Shown in pieces: positions 8,219 to 15,924 of a DNA stretch of 46,619 nucleotides (positions are counted from its first letter, which is position 1; each line of letters begins with the position of its first letter). The translations under genes and the position numbers were made by a program. Source of the DNA: Candidatus Ozemibacter sibiricus (GTDB taxonomy: Bacteria; Muiribacteriota; Ozemobacteria; Ozemobacterales; Ozemobacteraceae). The notes beneath the pieces are model-generated. The model did no database searches. It worked only from the letters and a program-made list of their open reading frames with translations, and was not told the origin of the DNA. Where the stretch lies: assembly GCA_003327425.1 (NCBI GenBank), contig QOQW01000002.1:287972-334590 (forward strand), in the 5' to 3' direction.

Positions 8219-8836
8219 TCAGGAGGCCGCCGTGGGGGCGGGCGCGGGCGCGGATTCGGTTTCGGAAGCGTCTTTTTCGAGGACGAACGCCTTGCAGGTC
8301 GAGTCGATAGCCTTGGCGGCCTCGAGGATCTCATTGTCGACCTTGCCGGCGGCCTTGGCGCGCTCGAGCGCGCTGAGCAGCCGATCGGAGGCCTCGCGCA
8401 GGGACGTGACCTTGTTGCGCAGACCCATGGTCATGTCGTTCATGGCATCGGCCAGGTCTTTCAGCTCGTCCTTCGGGCGCAGCTTGATGAAGTTGGTCAG
8501 ATCGCCTTCGCCGATGTTGCGGGCCACACGTTCCATGCGGTAGACGGGCCCGGCGATGGTATGGGTGACGAAGATGCAGATGAAGGCGACGATCAGGATG
8601 CTGATCAGCTCGGCCACCACGACCCCCGGCAAGAGCGCCTGCCCGAGCTGGGAGGTATCGATGGGCAGCTTGGATTCGACGACCAGCTTGGTCTCGAGTT
8701 TCTCGATGGAGATGCCGTAGACCAGGGCCCCGACGATGTTGGCCACGATGATGACGATCAGGATGAAGATCGCCGTCAAACGGCTCTGGAACCCCGGCTT
8801 GATGAAGTACCGCTTCCGGCGGCGGATCTGGCTCAT
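8219..8836 (-). CDS. Two-TM HAMP-domain membrane protein
   Basis: This 205-residue inner-membrane protein has a basic N-terminus (RRRKRYF), TM1 at about 19-42, a short periplasmic loop, TM2 at about 72-94, and a HAMP domain at about 92-145 with the GPVYRMERVARNIGEGDL stretch. A short helical tail and an Ala/Pro end follow. No kinase, cyclase or chemoreceptor output domain is present, so the signal must pass to a separate partner, or the protein is a membrane scaffold. The ATG at 8836 is chosen because GGGAGG lies nine bases upstream; a GTG three codons earlier would sit on top of that ribosome site. It follows the secreted-protein gene by 30 bases and is probably cotranscribed from the promoter at 9348-9376. 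Confidence 0.85.
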   Translation of the reverse strand: MSQIRRRKRYFIKPGFQSRLTAIFILIVIIVANIVGALVYGISIEKLETKLVVESKLPIDTSQLGQALLPGVVVAELISILIVAFICIFVTHTIAGPVYRMERVARNIGEGDLTNFIKLRPKDELKDLADAMNDMTMGLRNKVTSLREASDRLLSALERAKAAGKVDNEILEAAKAIDSTCKAFVLEKDASETESAPAPAPTAAS

Positions 8837-8866
8837 GAATGGCACCCTCCCGTTCGAATTGTCCCG

Positions 8867-9310
8867 CTAACGGCTTCCCGCGACCCCGTCGAGGGCCAGG
8901 GGAACAGCCTCCCGTGATTCCGGAAGGAGCCCACCCGGGGCCTGTTCCAGGTTTTCCAGGTCGAGGATGTCCTCGAGGGTTCCGAGGTCATCCGGTGGGG
9001 TGGCGGCCGCCCCGGAAGATTCCTCCTCCGCGTCGGTCCAGGAGATTTTCTCGAGATCGAAATCGGACTCGGCATCGACCAGCAGGTCGGACAGGGCCTT
9101 CCCGGTGGCGGAGTCCTTGCCCGGTTCGGGCCCGGCCGCGGCGCGGTCGGTCGCGGGGGCCGTCAGCGGGCGGAGGCCGACCAGCAGATCGATGGCGGTG
9201 CCGTCCAGGAACTCGACGTTCGGCGCCAACCGCACTTTGTCAAACCCGTCACGCCCCGCGGCTGCCCCTTCGGCCGAAGAGACCACCCAGAGCGCCAGGA
9301 ACAGAACCAC
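8867..9310 (-). CDS. Small exported acidic protein, unknown family
   Basis: No family is recognised. A hydrophobic segment (VVLFLALWVVSSAEGAAA) looks like a signal peptide. The mature part is acidic and low in complexity, with repeated Leu/Asp/Glu clusters (DLLVDAESDFDLEKI and DLGTLEDILDLENLEQ). The frame is open further upstream to an ATG at 9382, but a near-perfect promoter lies within 9348-9376, so translation must begin after about 9341. The GTG at 9310 is the only standard start there and has no clear ribosome site, so the start is uncertain. It is the first gene of a two-gene unit with the HAMP protein and might work with it at the membrane. Confidence 0.55.
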   Translation of the reverse strand: MVLFLALWVVSSAEGAAAGRDGFDKVRLAPNVEFLDGTAIDLLVGLRPLTAPATDRAAAGPEPGKDSATGKALSDLLVDAESDFDLEKISWTDAEEESSGAAATPPDDLGTLEDILDLENLEQAPGGLLPESREAVPLALDGVAGSR

Positions 9311-9347
9311 CCAGCGGCAACCACGAAACCCGCTCGGCTTGGTCGTT

Positions 9348-9376
9348 ATTGTAAAACATGGAACCAGGGGTGTCAA
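9348..9376 (-). promoter_or_regulatory. Consensus sigma-70 promoter, leftward
   Basis: Read on the minus strand, TTGACA (9376-9371) and TACAAT (9353-9348) are separated by 17 bases. It drives the exported acidic protein and the HAMP gene. It is back to back with the rightward promoter at 9408-9436, only 31 bases away. Confidence 0.85.
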
Positions 9377-9407
9377 GAACATCTGGCCCGCCCTCCCCAG
9401 TGGAAAG

Positions 9408-9436
9408 TTGCATCCCCTACAGGGGTACCTTATACT
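9408..9436 (+). promoter_or_regulatory. Sigma-70 promoter with spacer palindrome, rightward
   Basis: TTGCAT at 9408-9413 and TATACT at 9431-9436 are 17 bases apart. The spacer begins with CCCCTACAGGGG (9414-9425), a two-fold symmetric element that could be an operator. GGAGGA at 9445-9450 follows, but no standard start codon lies at normal distance from it. Confidence 0.75.
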
Positions 9437-9475
9437 CCCCTTTCGGAGGAAACCGTTCGATCCTTAACAACTGGG

Positions 9476-10366
9476 GTGAAAATCTTGTTTCTCGCGTCGC
9501 GGCGGTTCCTTTCCCAACCATCCTGCCTACCCCCTCCCCTGCCCCAGCTGCCCACTGGACCACGCCGGCATCCCGCCGCTCGCCGCCCGGTTCACCGACC
9601 GCTCCTGCGCGGGCTGGTCCTGATGCTGGCCAGCGCCATTCTCGTCACCGGAGGTCCGCTCATGGCTGATCCTGCTGCCGGCCTTCCCTTCCAATACCGG
9701 TTCCAGGCGGACCAGGTCCTGGTCTACACCGTCACCGTGCGCGGCAAGGTCGAGGTGCAGATGCCCGACGGCCTGCGCAGCAACCCCATCCAGATCGACA
9801 TGCGCATCGTCCAGCGCACCCTCGAGGTCGGTCCCCGGCTGGCGACCATGGCCCTGACCATCGAGTCGGCCCGGGTCACCCAGGATGGCGAAACCGCCCC
9901 GCTGCCCGAGGAAGGCCAACGCTCGATGCTGACGATCGACCGCCGCGGGGTGATCGAATTCATCTCGGGCAGCAGCGGCTGGCAGGGCTCGGAATTCGCC
10001 CAGATGCAATTCCCGGAGCACCCGCTCCGGATCGGCGATTCCTGGGTCCAGGAAGCCGTGACCAGGAGCGAGCCGCCGGTGCGCACCCGCACCCGTTATA
10101 CCTTCGCCGGCCTGACCACGTTCAAGGGGCGGTCATGCGCCGCCTTCGAGGCCGAACTCCTGCTCGCCGACGGGGGCAACGCCCCGGGCCAGCCGGGGGC
10201 GGTCAGCAAAGGACGCACCTTGTTCGACCCCGACCTGGGCCAGGTGGTCTCGACCGAAGCCGACTCGCGGTTCACCTTCCAGATCCCGGTGCCTGACCAG
10301 CCCGGGATCCTGGCCACGACGACCACCACCATCCGAACCGTCATGCAGATGGTGGAAACGCACTGA
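9476..10366 (+). CDS. Exported protein of unknown function (DUF6263-like)
   Basis: The 296-residue reading starts at GTG 9476. A basic stretch followed by LVLMLASAILVTGGPLMADPA (about residues 47-67) looks like a signal peptide, so an internal start is possible; a GGAGGA sits 25 bases before the GTG, which is too far to be decisive. The mature part begins PFQYRFQADQVLVYTVTV and is a beta-rich protein with repeated Thr/Val strands and a late DPDLGQVVSTEADSRFTF segment. This is reminiscent of the DUF6263 group of periplasmic or lipoprotein-like proteins, but the match is loose. It is transcribed alone, away from the HAMP pair. No catalytic motif is visible. Confidence 0.7.
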   Translation: MKILFLASRRFLSQPSCLPPPLPQLPTGPRRHPAARRPVHRPLLRGLVLMLASAILVTGGPLMADPAAGLPFQYRFQADQVLVYTVTVRGKVEVQMPDGLRSNPIQIDMRIVQRTLEVGPRLATMALTIESARVTQDGETAPLPEEGQRSMLTIDRRGVIEFISGSSGWQGSEFAQMQFPEHPLRIGDSWVQEAVTRSEPPVRTRTRYTFAGLTTFKGRSCAAFEAELLLADGGNAPGQPGAVSKGRTLFDPDLGQVVSTEADSRFTFQIPVPDQPGILATTTTTIRTVMQMVETH

Positions 10367-10722
10367 CCTTTCGCCCGATCGGTCGCCTGCCCCCTCTGTC
10401 AGGTCAACATCTGAACGCCGGCCGCGCTCCTGCTGTTTCGGTTCTCGCGGCGACCGGCAGATGGCGACCGGCAGATCCTGTCGGGGCATGACCGGGGCGC
10501 GGGGGCCCCTGGAGGAGCGCCCGGCAAGGGATCTGCCCAGCCCGCCAGCCCCAGTGGGAGCATGGCCTGGGCGCGCTGGTTCCCGGAGGGATGCCCGGCC
10601 AGGACCCGGCCAAGACGTCACCCTCGCCGGAGACCGCGGCCAGGAGCGTCCCGCGCGCCGGCCCGCCGGCGCCCGCGCGGCCGGCCCACGGGCCGGGCGG
10701 CGGCAGGACATGGCGCGGCCCT
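10367..10722. other. Intergenic region with short repeats, no gene seen
   Basis: It contains a perfect 14-bp tandem duplication of GGCGACCGGCAGAT (10449-10462 and 10463-10476). A GC hairpin, CCGGCCC/GGGCCGG at 10681-10696, lies just past the end of the leftward dehydrogenase gene. GACCGGGGCGCGGGGGCCCC near 10490 loosely resembles half of the dispersed repeat found at 22719 and 32012. Short frames here lack plausible starts. Confidence 0.6.
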
Positions 10723-12111
10723 TCAGGTTTCGGAGGCGTCGCGCAGGCTCTCGAAGAGGTCGATGTCCCAGGCCACGAGGTCGCGCCGGATGGCATCGGC
10801 GCGGGCGCGCGACATCAACCGGGCGAGGTCTTCCCCGGTCAGGATGCCGTTGAGCACGGAGGGATCGCCCCGATCGGTCTCGAGCGCATGCCAGGCCAGG
10901 ATGGCCGCCCCGACCGCCGTCGGATAGGAGATGTAGGTCGCCCCGGCATACGGCGAATTGAGCAGTTCACGGTAGCGCAGATAGCTGAGCCCCACCGTCT
11001 CGATCACGGTCTGCCGCTCGTTGCGCACGGTTTCCGACACCCGGATCTCGGCGGCGGCGGCGAAATGCGCCCGGCGAATGACCCCGTTGCGCAGGTACTC
11101 CTCGATGCGCCGCGGTTTGTTCATGCCAGGCAGGATGGCCCGGACCATGGCCTCGACCGTCAGCTCGGGCTGGTTGGGCAGGCTGCGCTTCGACAGCAGG
11201 TTGAGCTGGTAGAGGGCCTTGACCAGCTCGACCTCCGAACCGCCGGTGTAGATGGCGATGGAATCGATCTCGGGGAAGGAACGCCGCAACGACAGCAGCT
11301 CTTCCTGATAGAGCGGATACTGCCGGCACGGCCGCGGCTCATGGGGGAAGAGGTATTCCCGGGCCTGGCTGAACGGCTCGAGCACCTGCATGCGGCCCTT
11401 GTACAAGATGCGGGGCCGTTGGGCGAGCTCCTCGAGGGCGACGATCGGCGACCACGAGAAGACGATCGAGTCGGAGTCGATGTCCTCGAGCAGGAACAGA
11501 TCGACGCTCTCGATCTCGAGATCCTTGCGTTCGGCCTTGCGCAGCTCGTGCAGCCGCCGTCCGATCAGGTAGTTGGTGACGCCCGGGGAGATGCCCATGT
11601 TGATGAGGCCGACGAGCCCCTTCTCCCGGAAGGGCTGGTCGAATCGGTATTGCGAAAAGGTGAGGGTGCGCTCGGTCTCGGCATCGTACATGTCGGAGGC
11701 CAGATCGAGGGTGTGGGCCCTGATCTGCAGGGCCAGCTCCATGATCGGATCGTTGAGCCGGGGCAGGGCGGCATTGACCAGCAGAGTCGCCCCGGCCAGC
11801 TCGGCTTCGTGCTTGGGCTCGAGCGCGAAGACGGAATCGAATTCCGGCAGGCCGACGAAATCGATGCGATCGAACAGGCGCTCGGCATGGAACAACGCAT
11901 CCCGGGCGGCCTCGGGGCTGCGCACGTAGACGACGAACCGGATGGGCACCCCATCCCGCTCGGCCAGCTCGGACAGGCAGATGAGCATGGCCGAACCGAC
12001 CGCGCCCAGACCGAAGAACACCACCTTCGCCGGCCGCGGGCGGGGCAAGCCGCCCGTGACCGTCGCCGTCGCGGGGCCTTTGGCTGTGGTTGTCGTCTGG
12101 ATGTCTGGCAT
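10723..12111 (-). CDS. Saccharopine dehydrogenase-like oxidoreductase
   Basis: The 462-residue protein carries an N-terminal Rossmann fold with GLGAVG at 34-39 after a strand (KVVFFG), and the LINMGISPGVTNYL segment at 169-182 that is typical of the saccharopine dehydrogenase / carboxynorspermidine synthase group. Such enzymes reduce or oxidise a secondary amine linked to an amino acid using NAD(P). Substrate cannot be told: lysine, carboxyspermidine or another amine are possible, and no decarboxylase partner is next to it. The ATG at 12111 is preferred over one five codons upstream because GGGAGG lies seven bases before it. The first 25 residues are Thr/Ala-rich. It appears to be a single-gene unit. 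Confidence 0.85.
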   Translation of the reverse strand: MPDIQTTTTAKGPATATVTGGLPRPRPAKVVFFGLGAVGSAMLICLSELAERDGVPIRFVVYVRSPEAARDALFHAERLFDRIDFVGLPEFDSVFALEPKHEAELAGATLLVNAALPRLNDPIMELALQIRAHTLDLASDMYDAETERTLTFSQYRFDQPFREKGLVGLINMGISPGVTNYLIGRRLHELRKAERKDLEIESVDLFLLEDIDSDSIVFSWSPIVALEELAQRPRILYKGRMQVLEPFSQAREYLFPHEPRPCRQYPLYQEELLSLRRSFPEIDSIAIYTGGSEVELVKALYQLNLLSKRSLPNQPELTVEAMVRAILPGMNKPRRIEEYLRNGVIRRAHFAAAAEIRVSETVRNERQTVIETVGLSYLRYRELLNSPYAGATYISYPTAVGAAILAWHALETDRGDPSVLNGILTGEDLARLMSRARADAIRRDLVAWDIDLFESLRDASET

Positions 12112-12158
12112 GATGGCGCCTCCCATGGTGCGATTGGTCGTCGGCGGAAACGGCCCTC

Positions 12159-12188
12159 ACTGTACTGCAACTGCCGCCTCCGGCACAA
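12159..12188 (-). promoter_or_regulatory. Probable promoter of the dehydrogenase gene
   Basis: On the minus strand, TTGTGC (12188-12183) and TACAGT (12164-12159) are 18 bases apart, about 48 bases before the start codon. Each hexamer matches the consensus at four positions. Confidence 0.5.
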
Positions 12189-12377
12189 GTCCTGCCCACG
12201 GGCTGAACCGGACGGTCCGTGGGCCTGACGCCCGCCAGCGCGACCAGGGCAGGTTCGCCCCCGGCCTCGGTGATCGGCCGAGAAATCCTAGAGCCTGGTG
12301 TCGCCGACCTGGTGGTTTGCCCATGAAGAGTGTACCATTGAAATGGGACTCGATCACCACCAAGAGGAGTTCTGCGC

Positions 12378-13547
12378 ATGCGTCAGCGAACACCGTTCGG
12401 CCTGCGGTCTGCCTTGTCGTTCGCCCTTGTGGTCGCCTGGTTCGGAGCAGCCTGCCTGGGAGCAAGCGCCCAGGCGGCGACCCCCTTCCAGGATGCCATC
12501 GTCCAGCCACCCCACGCCGGGGAAACCACCGCCCCCGAGGCCGCCGGGCCCCCGCCCGCCGCCGCTCCGTTCGACGAGCCCGCCCGCGCCGGCAGCCGGA
12601 GCTGGCTCGACAAGGCCAAGGGCCTGTGGGATAAAGCCACCGGCCAGGTCCAACAGTGGACCGCCACGGCCCGTCATTGGTTCGGTGAGGCCAGGCGATT
12701 TCTGGCCGAGATCTTCCATCTCCCAGGCTGGATCTCGCAGGCCCGCCTGTCCGAGCGCCGACGCGCCGAGCTGCTCGCCCTGGCCAGGGCCCGGCCCGAC
12801 CTGGCCTGGCCGCCCGGCCGCGACATCGCTCGGGCCCGCAATGCCCACCGCACCAATACCTATGGCGAACTGAAGGCCGCCCTGAGCGGGCCCTACGATT
12901 GGCTCGAGTGCGATGTCCGGCTCGAAGGCCCCTTGCGCGACCACCTGCCCATCCCCGGCGAGCGGCGCCCCATCACCGCCCACGACCCCTACCAGACCAA
13001 CGGGCTGCTGTTCGAAGACTGGGTGAAGATCGCCAACGCCTCGGGACGCGGCCTGAAGCTCGATTTCAAAGCGAATGCCGCCATCGCTCCCTGTATCGCT
13101 CTGCTCCAGAAAGAAGGCGTCGACCCCCGCCGGCTGATCATGAACATCGGCATCCCCGACCCGGGGCCCGGCCAGGCTGGCGATCGGCCCGGCGCCCTGC
13201 GCACGCAGCCGGTGAGCGACGACCGCCTGACCGCCATCCGCCGCGCCTTCCCCCAGTGCCTCATCAACCTCAGCCCCGGCGTCCAGACGACCACGCCCGA
13301 CGGGCACTACACCGCCCGCCAGGTCGATCAGATGATCCGCTACGCCCGGGCGGCCGGCCCGCCCGTCATGTTCCCGCTGCGCGCCGAGATGGTCACCCGC
13401 GAGATCGTGCAGGCCCTCAAACCCTACGGCAAGATCGCCATCTGGAACTCGCCATCGACCTACCACCCCGCCGATGTCGAAGCCGAGATCCGCAAGTTCC
13501 GGGAATGGGGCGTCGATGGCATGATCGACATCATGACCGGGCACTGA
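12378..13547 (+). CDS. Exported GDPD-fold protein, DUF2181/FAM151-like
   Basis: The protein has 389 residues with a signal peptide at 1-33 (ending ASAQAAT), a Pro/Ala-rich stretch, an amphipathic helical region at about 75-135, and a C-terminal TIM-barrel domain. In that domain NAHRTNTYGELKAAL (155-169), LECDVRLEG (176-184), ITAHDPY (199-205) and GLKLDFK (225-231) follow the order of glycerophosphodiesterase-like enzymes. H157, E177, D179 and H202 would be the metal/catalytic residues. The spacing and the KLDFK element resemble DUF2181 (FAM151/menorin), better known in animals. Substrate is unknown; it would act in the periplasm or outside. The start is supported by AGAGGAG at nine bases. It is alone on this strand. 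Confidence 0.75.
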   Translation: MRQRTPFGLRSALSFALVVAWFGAACLGASAQAATPFQDAIVQPPHAGETTAPEAAGPPPAAAPFDEPARAGSRSWLDKAKGLWDKATGQVQQWTATARHWFGEARRFLAEIFHLPGWISQARLSERRRAELLALARARPDLAWPPGRDIARARNAHRTNTYGELKAALSGPYDWLECDVRLEGPLRDHLPIPGERRPITAHDPYQTNGLLFEDWVKIANASGRGLKLDFKANAAIAPCIALLQKEGVDPRRLIMNIGIPDPGPGQAGDRPGALRTQPVSDDRLTAIRRAFPQCLINLSPGVQTTTPDGHYTARQVDQMIRYARAAGPPVMFPLRAEMVTREIVQALKPYGKIAIWNSPSTYHPADVEAEIRKFREWGVDGMIDIMTGH

Positions 13548-13558
13548 GGCCGCCGGAG

Positions 13559-13604
13559 CGAGACTCTCAGGCTGTCTGGTCGAGACTCTCAGGCTGCCCC
13601 TGGT
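13559..13604. repeat. Direct repeat, two copies
   Basis: CGAGACTCTCAGGCTG occurs at 13559-13574 and 13581-13596, and both copies are followed by CTGGT-type sequence, giving units of 22 and 24 bases. It sits between the convergent DUF2181-like gene and asnB. Confidence 0.8.
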
Positions 13605-13669
13605 CGCAATTCCTCCCTCGCCGCGATCGGGGAGCGCCAGCGCGACCGTCTGGCCCCCCCGCGCCCGCC

Positions 13670-15346
13670 TCAGGCCGCCGGCAGACCTTGCTGGTGCACG
13701 TCGCGGACGGCCCGGCCGGACGGGTCGGCGCTCTTGGCGAAGGCGGCATCCCAGCGGATGGCCGTCGGCGTGCTGCAAGCCACGCTCGGCCCGTCGGGAA
13801 TCAACTGCACCGCCGAGGGATTGCCGAAGTGGTGCTCGAAGATGGTGCGATACCAGTAGCCTTCCTTGGTCACCGGGGTCTTCTCGGGGAAGCGGTGCCG
13901 GGCGTTGGCCATCTGGCTGTCGGTGACCTCCTTCTCGGCGTGGGCCCGCAGCGTGTCGATCCAGGAATAGCCGACGCCGTCGCTGAACTGCTCCTTCTGC
14001 CGCCACAGGATGGCATCAGGGATGTAGCCCTGGAAGGCCTGCCGCAGGATGGTCTTTTCCATCTTCCCCTGCCCGCACATCTTGGCCGCAGGATCGATCT
14101 CCATCGCCACGTCGAGGAACTCGCGATCGAGGAACGGCACCCGCGCTTCGACGCCCCAGGCCGCCATCGCCTTGTTGGCCCGCAGACAGTCGTATTTGTG
14201 CAGCAACGACAGCTTGCGCACCAGCTCTTCGTGGAACTCGACGGCGTTGGGCGCCTTGTGGAAGTACAGGTAGCCGCCGAACACCTCGTCGGCGCCTTCC
14301 CCCGACAGGATCATCTTGATGCCCATGGCTCTGATCTTGCGCGCCATCAGGTACATGGGCGTGCCGGCCCGGATCGTGGTGATGTCGAACGTCTCGAGGT
14401 GGTAGATGACGTCGGGAATGGCATCCATCGCTTCTTGGATGGTGAAATGGATCTCGTGGTGCGTCGAGCCGATGAACTCGGCCACCTGCCGCGCCGCCTT
14501 CAGGTCGGGCGAGCGATCCTTGATGCCGACCGAGAAGGAATGCAGGGTGGGCCACCAGGCCGGGTCGCGATCGCCGCTCTCGACGCGGTGGGCCCGGTAT
14601 TTGGCGGCGATGGCGGCGATGATCGACGAGTCGACGCCGCCCGAGATCAGCACGCCGTAGGGCACATCGCACATGAGCTGCCGCTTGACCGCCTGCTCCA
14701 GCGCGGTGCGCAGCCGCGCCGGATCGTACGGCGCGCGAGGGATCCGGCCCGGTTCGGCCCAGGTCGGCTGGTAGTAGGGCACGGGGTGCGGGTCGGTCGA
14801 CCGCCAGAAATGCCCGGGCGGGAAATCCTCGATGCGCTTGCAGACATCGACCAGGGCCTTCATCTCGGAGGCGACGTAGAGGTTGCCCTCGCCATCCCAG
14901 CCCATGTAGAGAGGGCAGATGCCGATGTGATCGCGCGCCACCAGCCAGGTGTCGTGCTTCGGATCCCAGAGGACGAAGGCGAAGATGCCGTTGAGCATGT
15001 TCAAGAAGGCGGGGCCGAATTCGTCATAGAGGTAGAGGATGCACTCGCAGTCGGACTCGGTCTGGAACGGGTGCGGCCGTTGCAAGCGCTGGCGCAGCTC
15101 GCGGTGGTTGTAGATCTCGCCGTTGACGGCCAGGACGCTGCCCCGCTCGTGGTCGATGAGCGGCTGCGAACCCGACATCACATCGACGATGGCCAGCCGC
15201 TCATGGGCCAGGATGGCCCGTTCATCGCTATAGATGCCGCTCCAGTCGGGGCCCCGATGGCGCAGCCGCTTCACCAGCCGCAGCGCCTGGCTGCGCAGGG
15301 CTTTGGGATCGCCCTTCAGGTCGAGGATGCTCAGGATTCCGCACAC
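13670..15346 (-). CDS. asnB: Asparagine synthetase B, glutamine-hydrolysing
   Basis: The 558-residue enzyme makes asparagine from aspartate, glutamine and ATP. C2, exposed after Met removal, is the glutaminase nucleophile. RHRGPD (29-34) and NGEIYNH (75-81) form the glutamine site. The synthetase half has the pyrophosphatase loop SGGVDSS (235-241) and the SGEGADEVFGGY element. Length and domain order match E. coli AsnB. The start codon is GTG, fixed by the need for Cys at position 2. It has its own near-perfect promoter at 15391-15419. The C-terminal 30 residues vary from the family, as usual. Function is confident. Confidence 0.95.
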   Translation of the reverse strand: MCGILSILDLKGDPKALRSQALRLVKRLRHRGPDWSGIYSDERAILAHERLAIVDVMSGSQPLIDHERGSVLAVNGEIYNHRELRQRLQRPHPFQTESDCECILYLYDEFGPAFLNMLNGIFAFVLWDPKHDTWLVARDHIGICPLYMGWDGEGNLYVASEMKALVDVCKRIEDFPPGHFWRSTDPHPVPYYQPTWAEPGRIPRAPYDPARLRTALEQAVKRQLMCDVPYGVLISGGVDSSIIAAIAAKYRAHRVESGDRDPAWWPTLHSFSVGIKDRSPDLKAARQVAEFIGSTHHEIHFTIQEAMDAIPDVIYHLETFDITTIRAGTPMYLMARKIRAMGIKMILSGEGADEVFGGYLYFHKAPNAVEFHEELVRKLSLLHKYDCLRANKAMAAWGVEARVPFLDREFLDVAMEIDPAAKMCGQGKMEKTILRQAFQGYIPDAILWRQKEQFSDGVGYSWIDTLRAHAEKEVTDSQMANARHRFPEKTPVTKEGYWYRTIFEHHFGNPSAVQLIPDGPSVACSTPTAIRWDAAFAKSADPSGRAVRDVHQQGLPAA

Positions 15347-15390
15347 GATCGTCTCGCCTCGCTTCGCATAGATTCAGAATGGGATGAGCG

Positions 15391-15419
15391 AGTATAGGGA
15401 ATGCCTGCGGCTCTGTCAA
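15391..15419 (-). promoter_or_regulatory. Consensus sigma-70 promoter of asnB
   Basis: On the minus strand, TTGACA (15419-15414) and TATACT (15396-15391) are separated by 17 bases. Transcription should start near 15384, leaving a leader of about 38 bases. Between here and 15587 the only feature seen is a small hairpin, CTTGGC/GCCAAG, at 15459-15473. Confidence 0.9.
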
Positions 15420-15587
15420 ACCGCCCCTCTCGTCCGCGACAGGAATGCTCACCCTCTGCTTGGCTACGCCAAGCCCAGGGCGTGGGATCGGCCGGCTCCC
15501 CGCGGCGCCGGCGACCGCCACCTTCCCGCCAAGCCGGGGCTGGGAACACCGGTCAAGGCCGGGCGCCCTCTTGCGGAGGGGGAGAAG

Positions 15588-15914
15588 CTAGCGACGGGCA
15601 GCGAGCTTCCCCAGGCGGGCATCGGTCCAGTTCCACCATTTGAGCGATTCCCGCGTGGGATGCGGGGTCGAAGCGAAATGGACCGCGCACCGGAAGGCAT
15701 ACAGCACGCACCGACCCTGGGTCTGGCCCCGCAGGATGTTGAGATGGCGATAGAGCATCTCGGGATCGGCCCCGCGCAGGTCCTCGATCAGATGGACGCC
15801 CAGGTCGATGAGGTCCCAGGCCAGGCGCCGCCCCACCCCCGGCAGACACTCGAGGGGCCCGCTGGGCAGACCGCCGTCTTCCGGCCGATAGGCGGGCTGG
15901 CGTTTCATGGCCAT
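15588..15914 (-). CDS. Cdd1-type helix-hairpin-helix protein
   Basis: This 108-residue protein has a helix-hairpin-helix, LPGVGRRLAWDLIDLGV, at 24-40, then EDLRGADPEMLY, the RCVLYAFRCAVHFA segment at 68-81 and LKWWNW at 91-96. These are the marks of the pathogenicity-locus Cdd1 family. The HhH suggests DNA contact, but the family has no firm function. It starts 10 bases after the stop of the TPR/HEAT protein, so it is probably the last gene of the pilin operon. ATG 15914 or ATG 15908 could be the start; neither has a strong ribosome site. Confidence 0.85.
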   Translation of the reverse strand: MAMKRQPAYRPEDGGLPSGPLECLPGVGRRLAWDLIDLGVHLIEDLRGADPEMLYRHLNILRGQTQGRCVLYAFRCAVHFASTPHPTRESLKWWNWTDARLGKLAARR

Positions 15915-15924
15915 GGGGCGAGGC

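Noticed and set aside
13548-13669. The CGAGACTCTCAGGCTG pair as att sites
   Set aside because: The copies are adjacent, with no element between them; simple duplication explains them.
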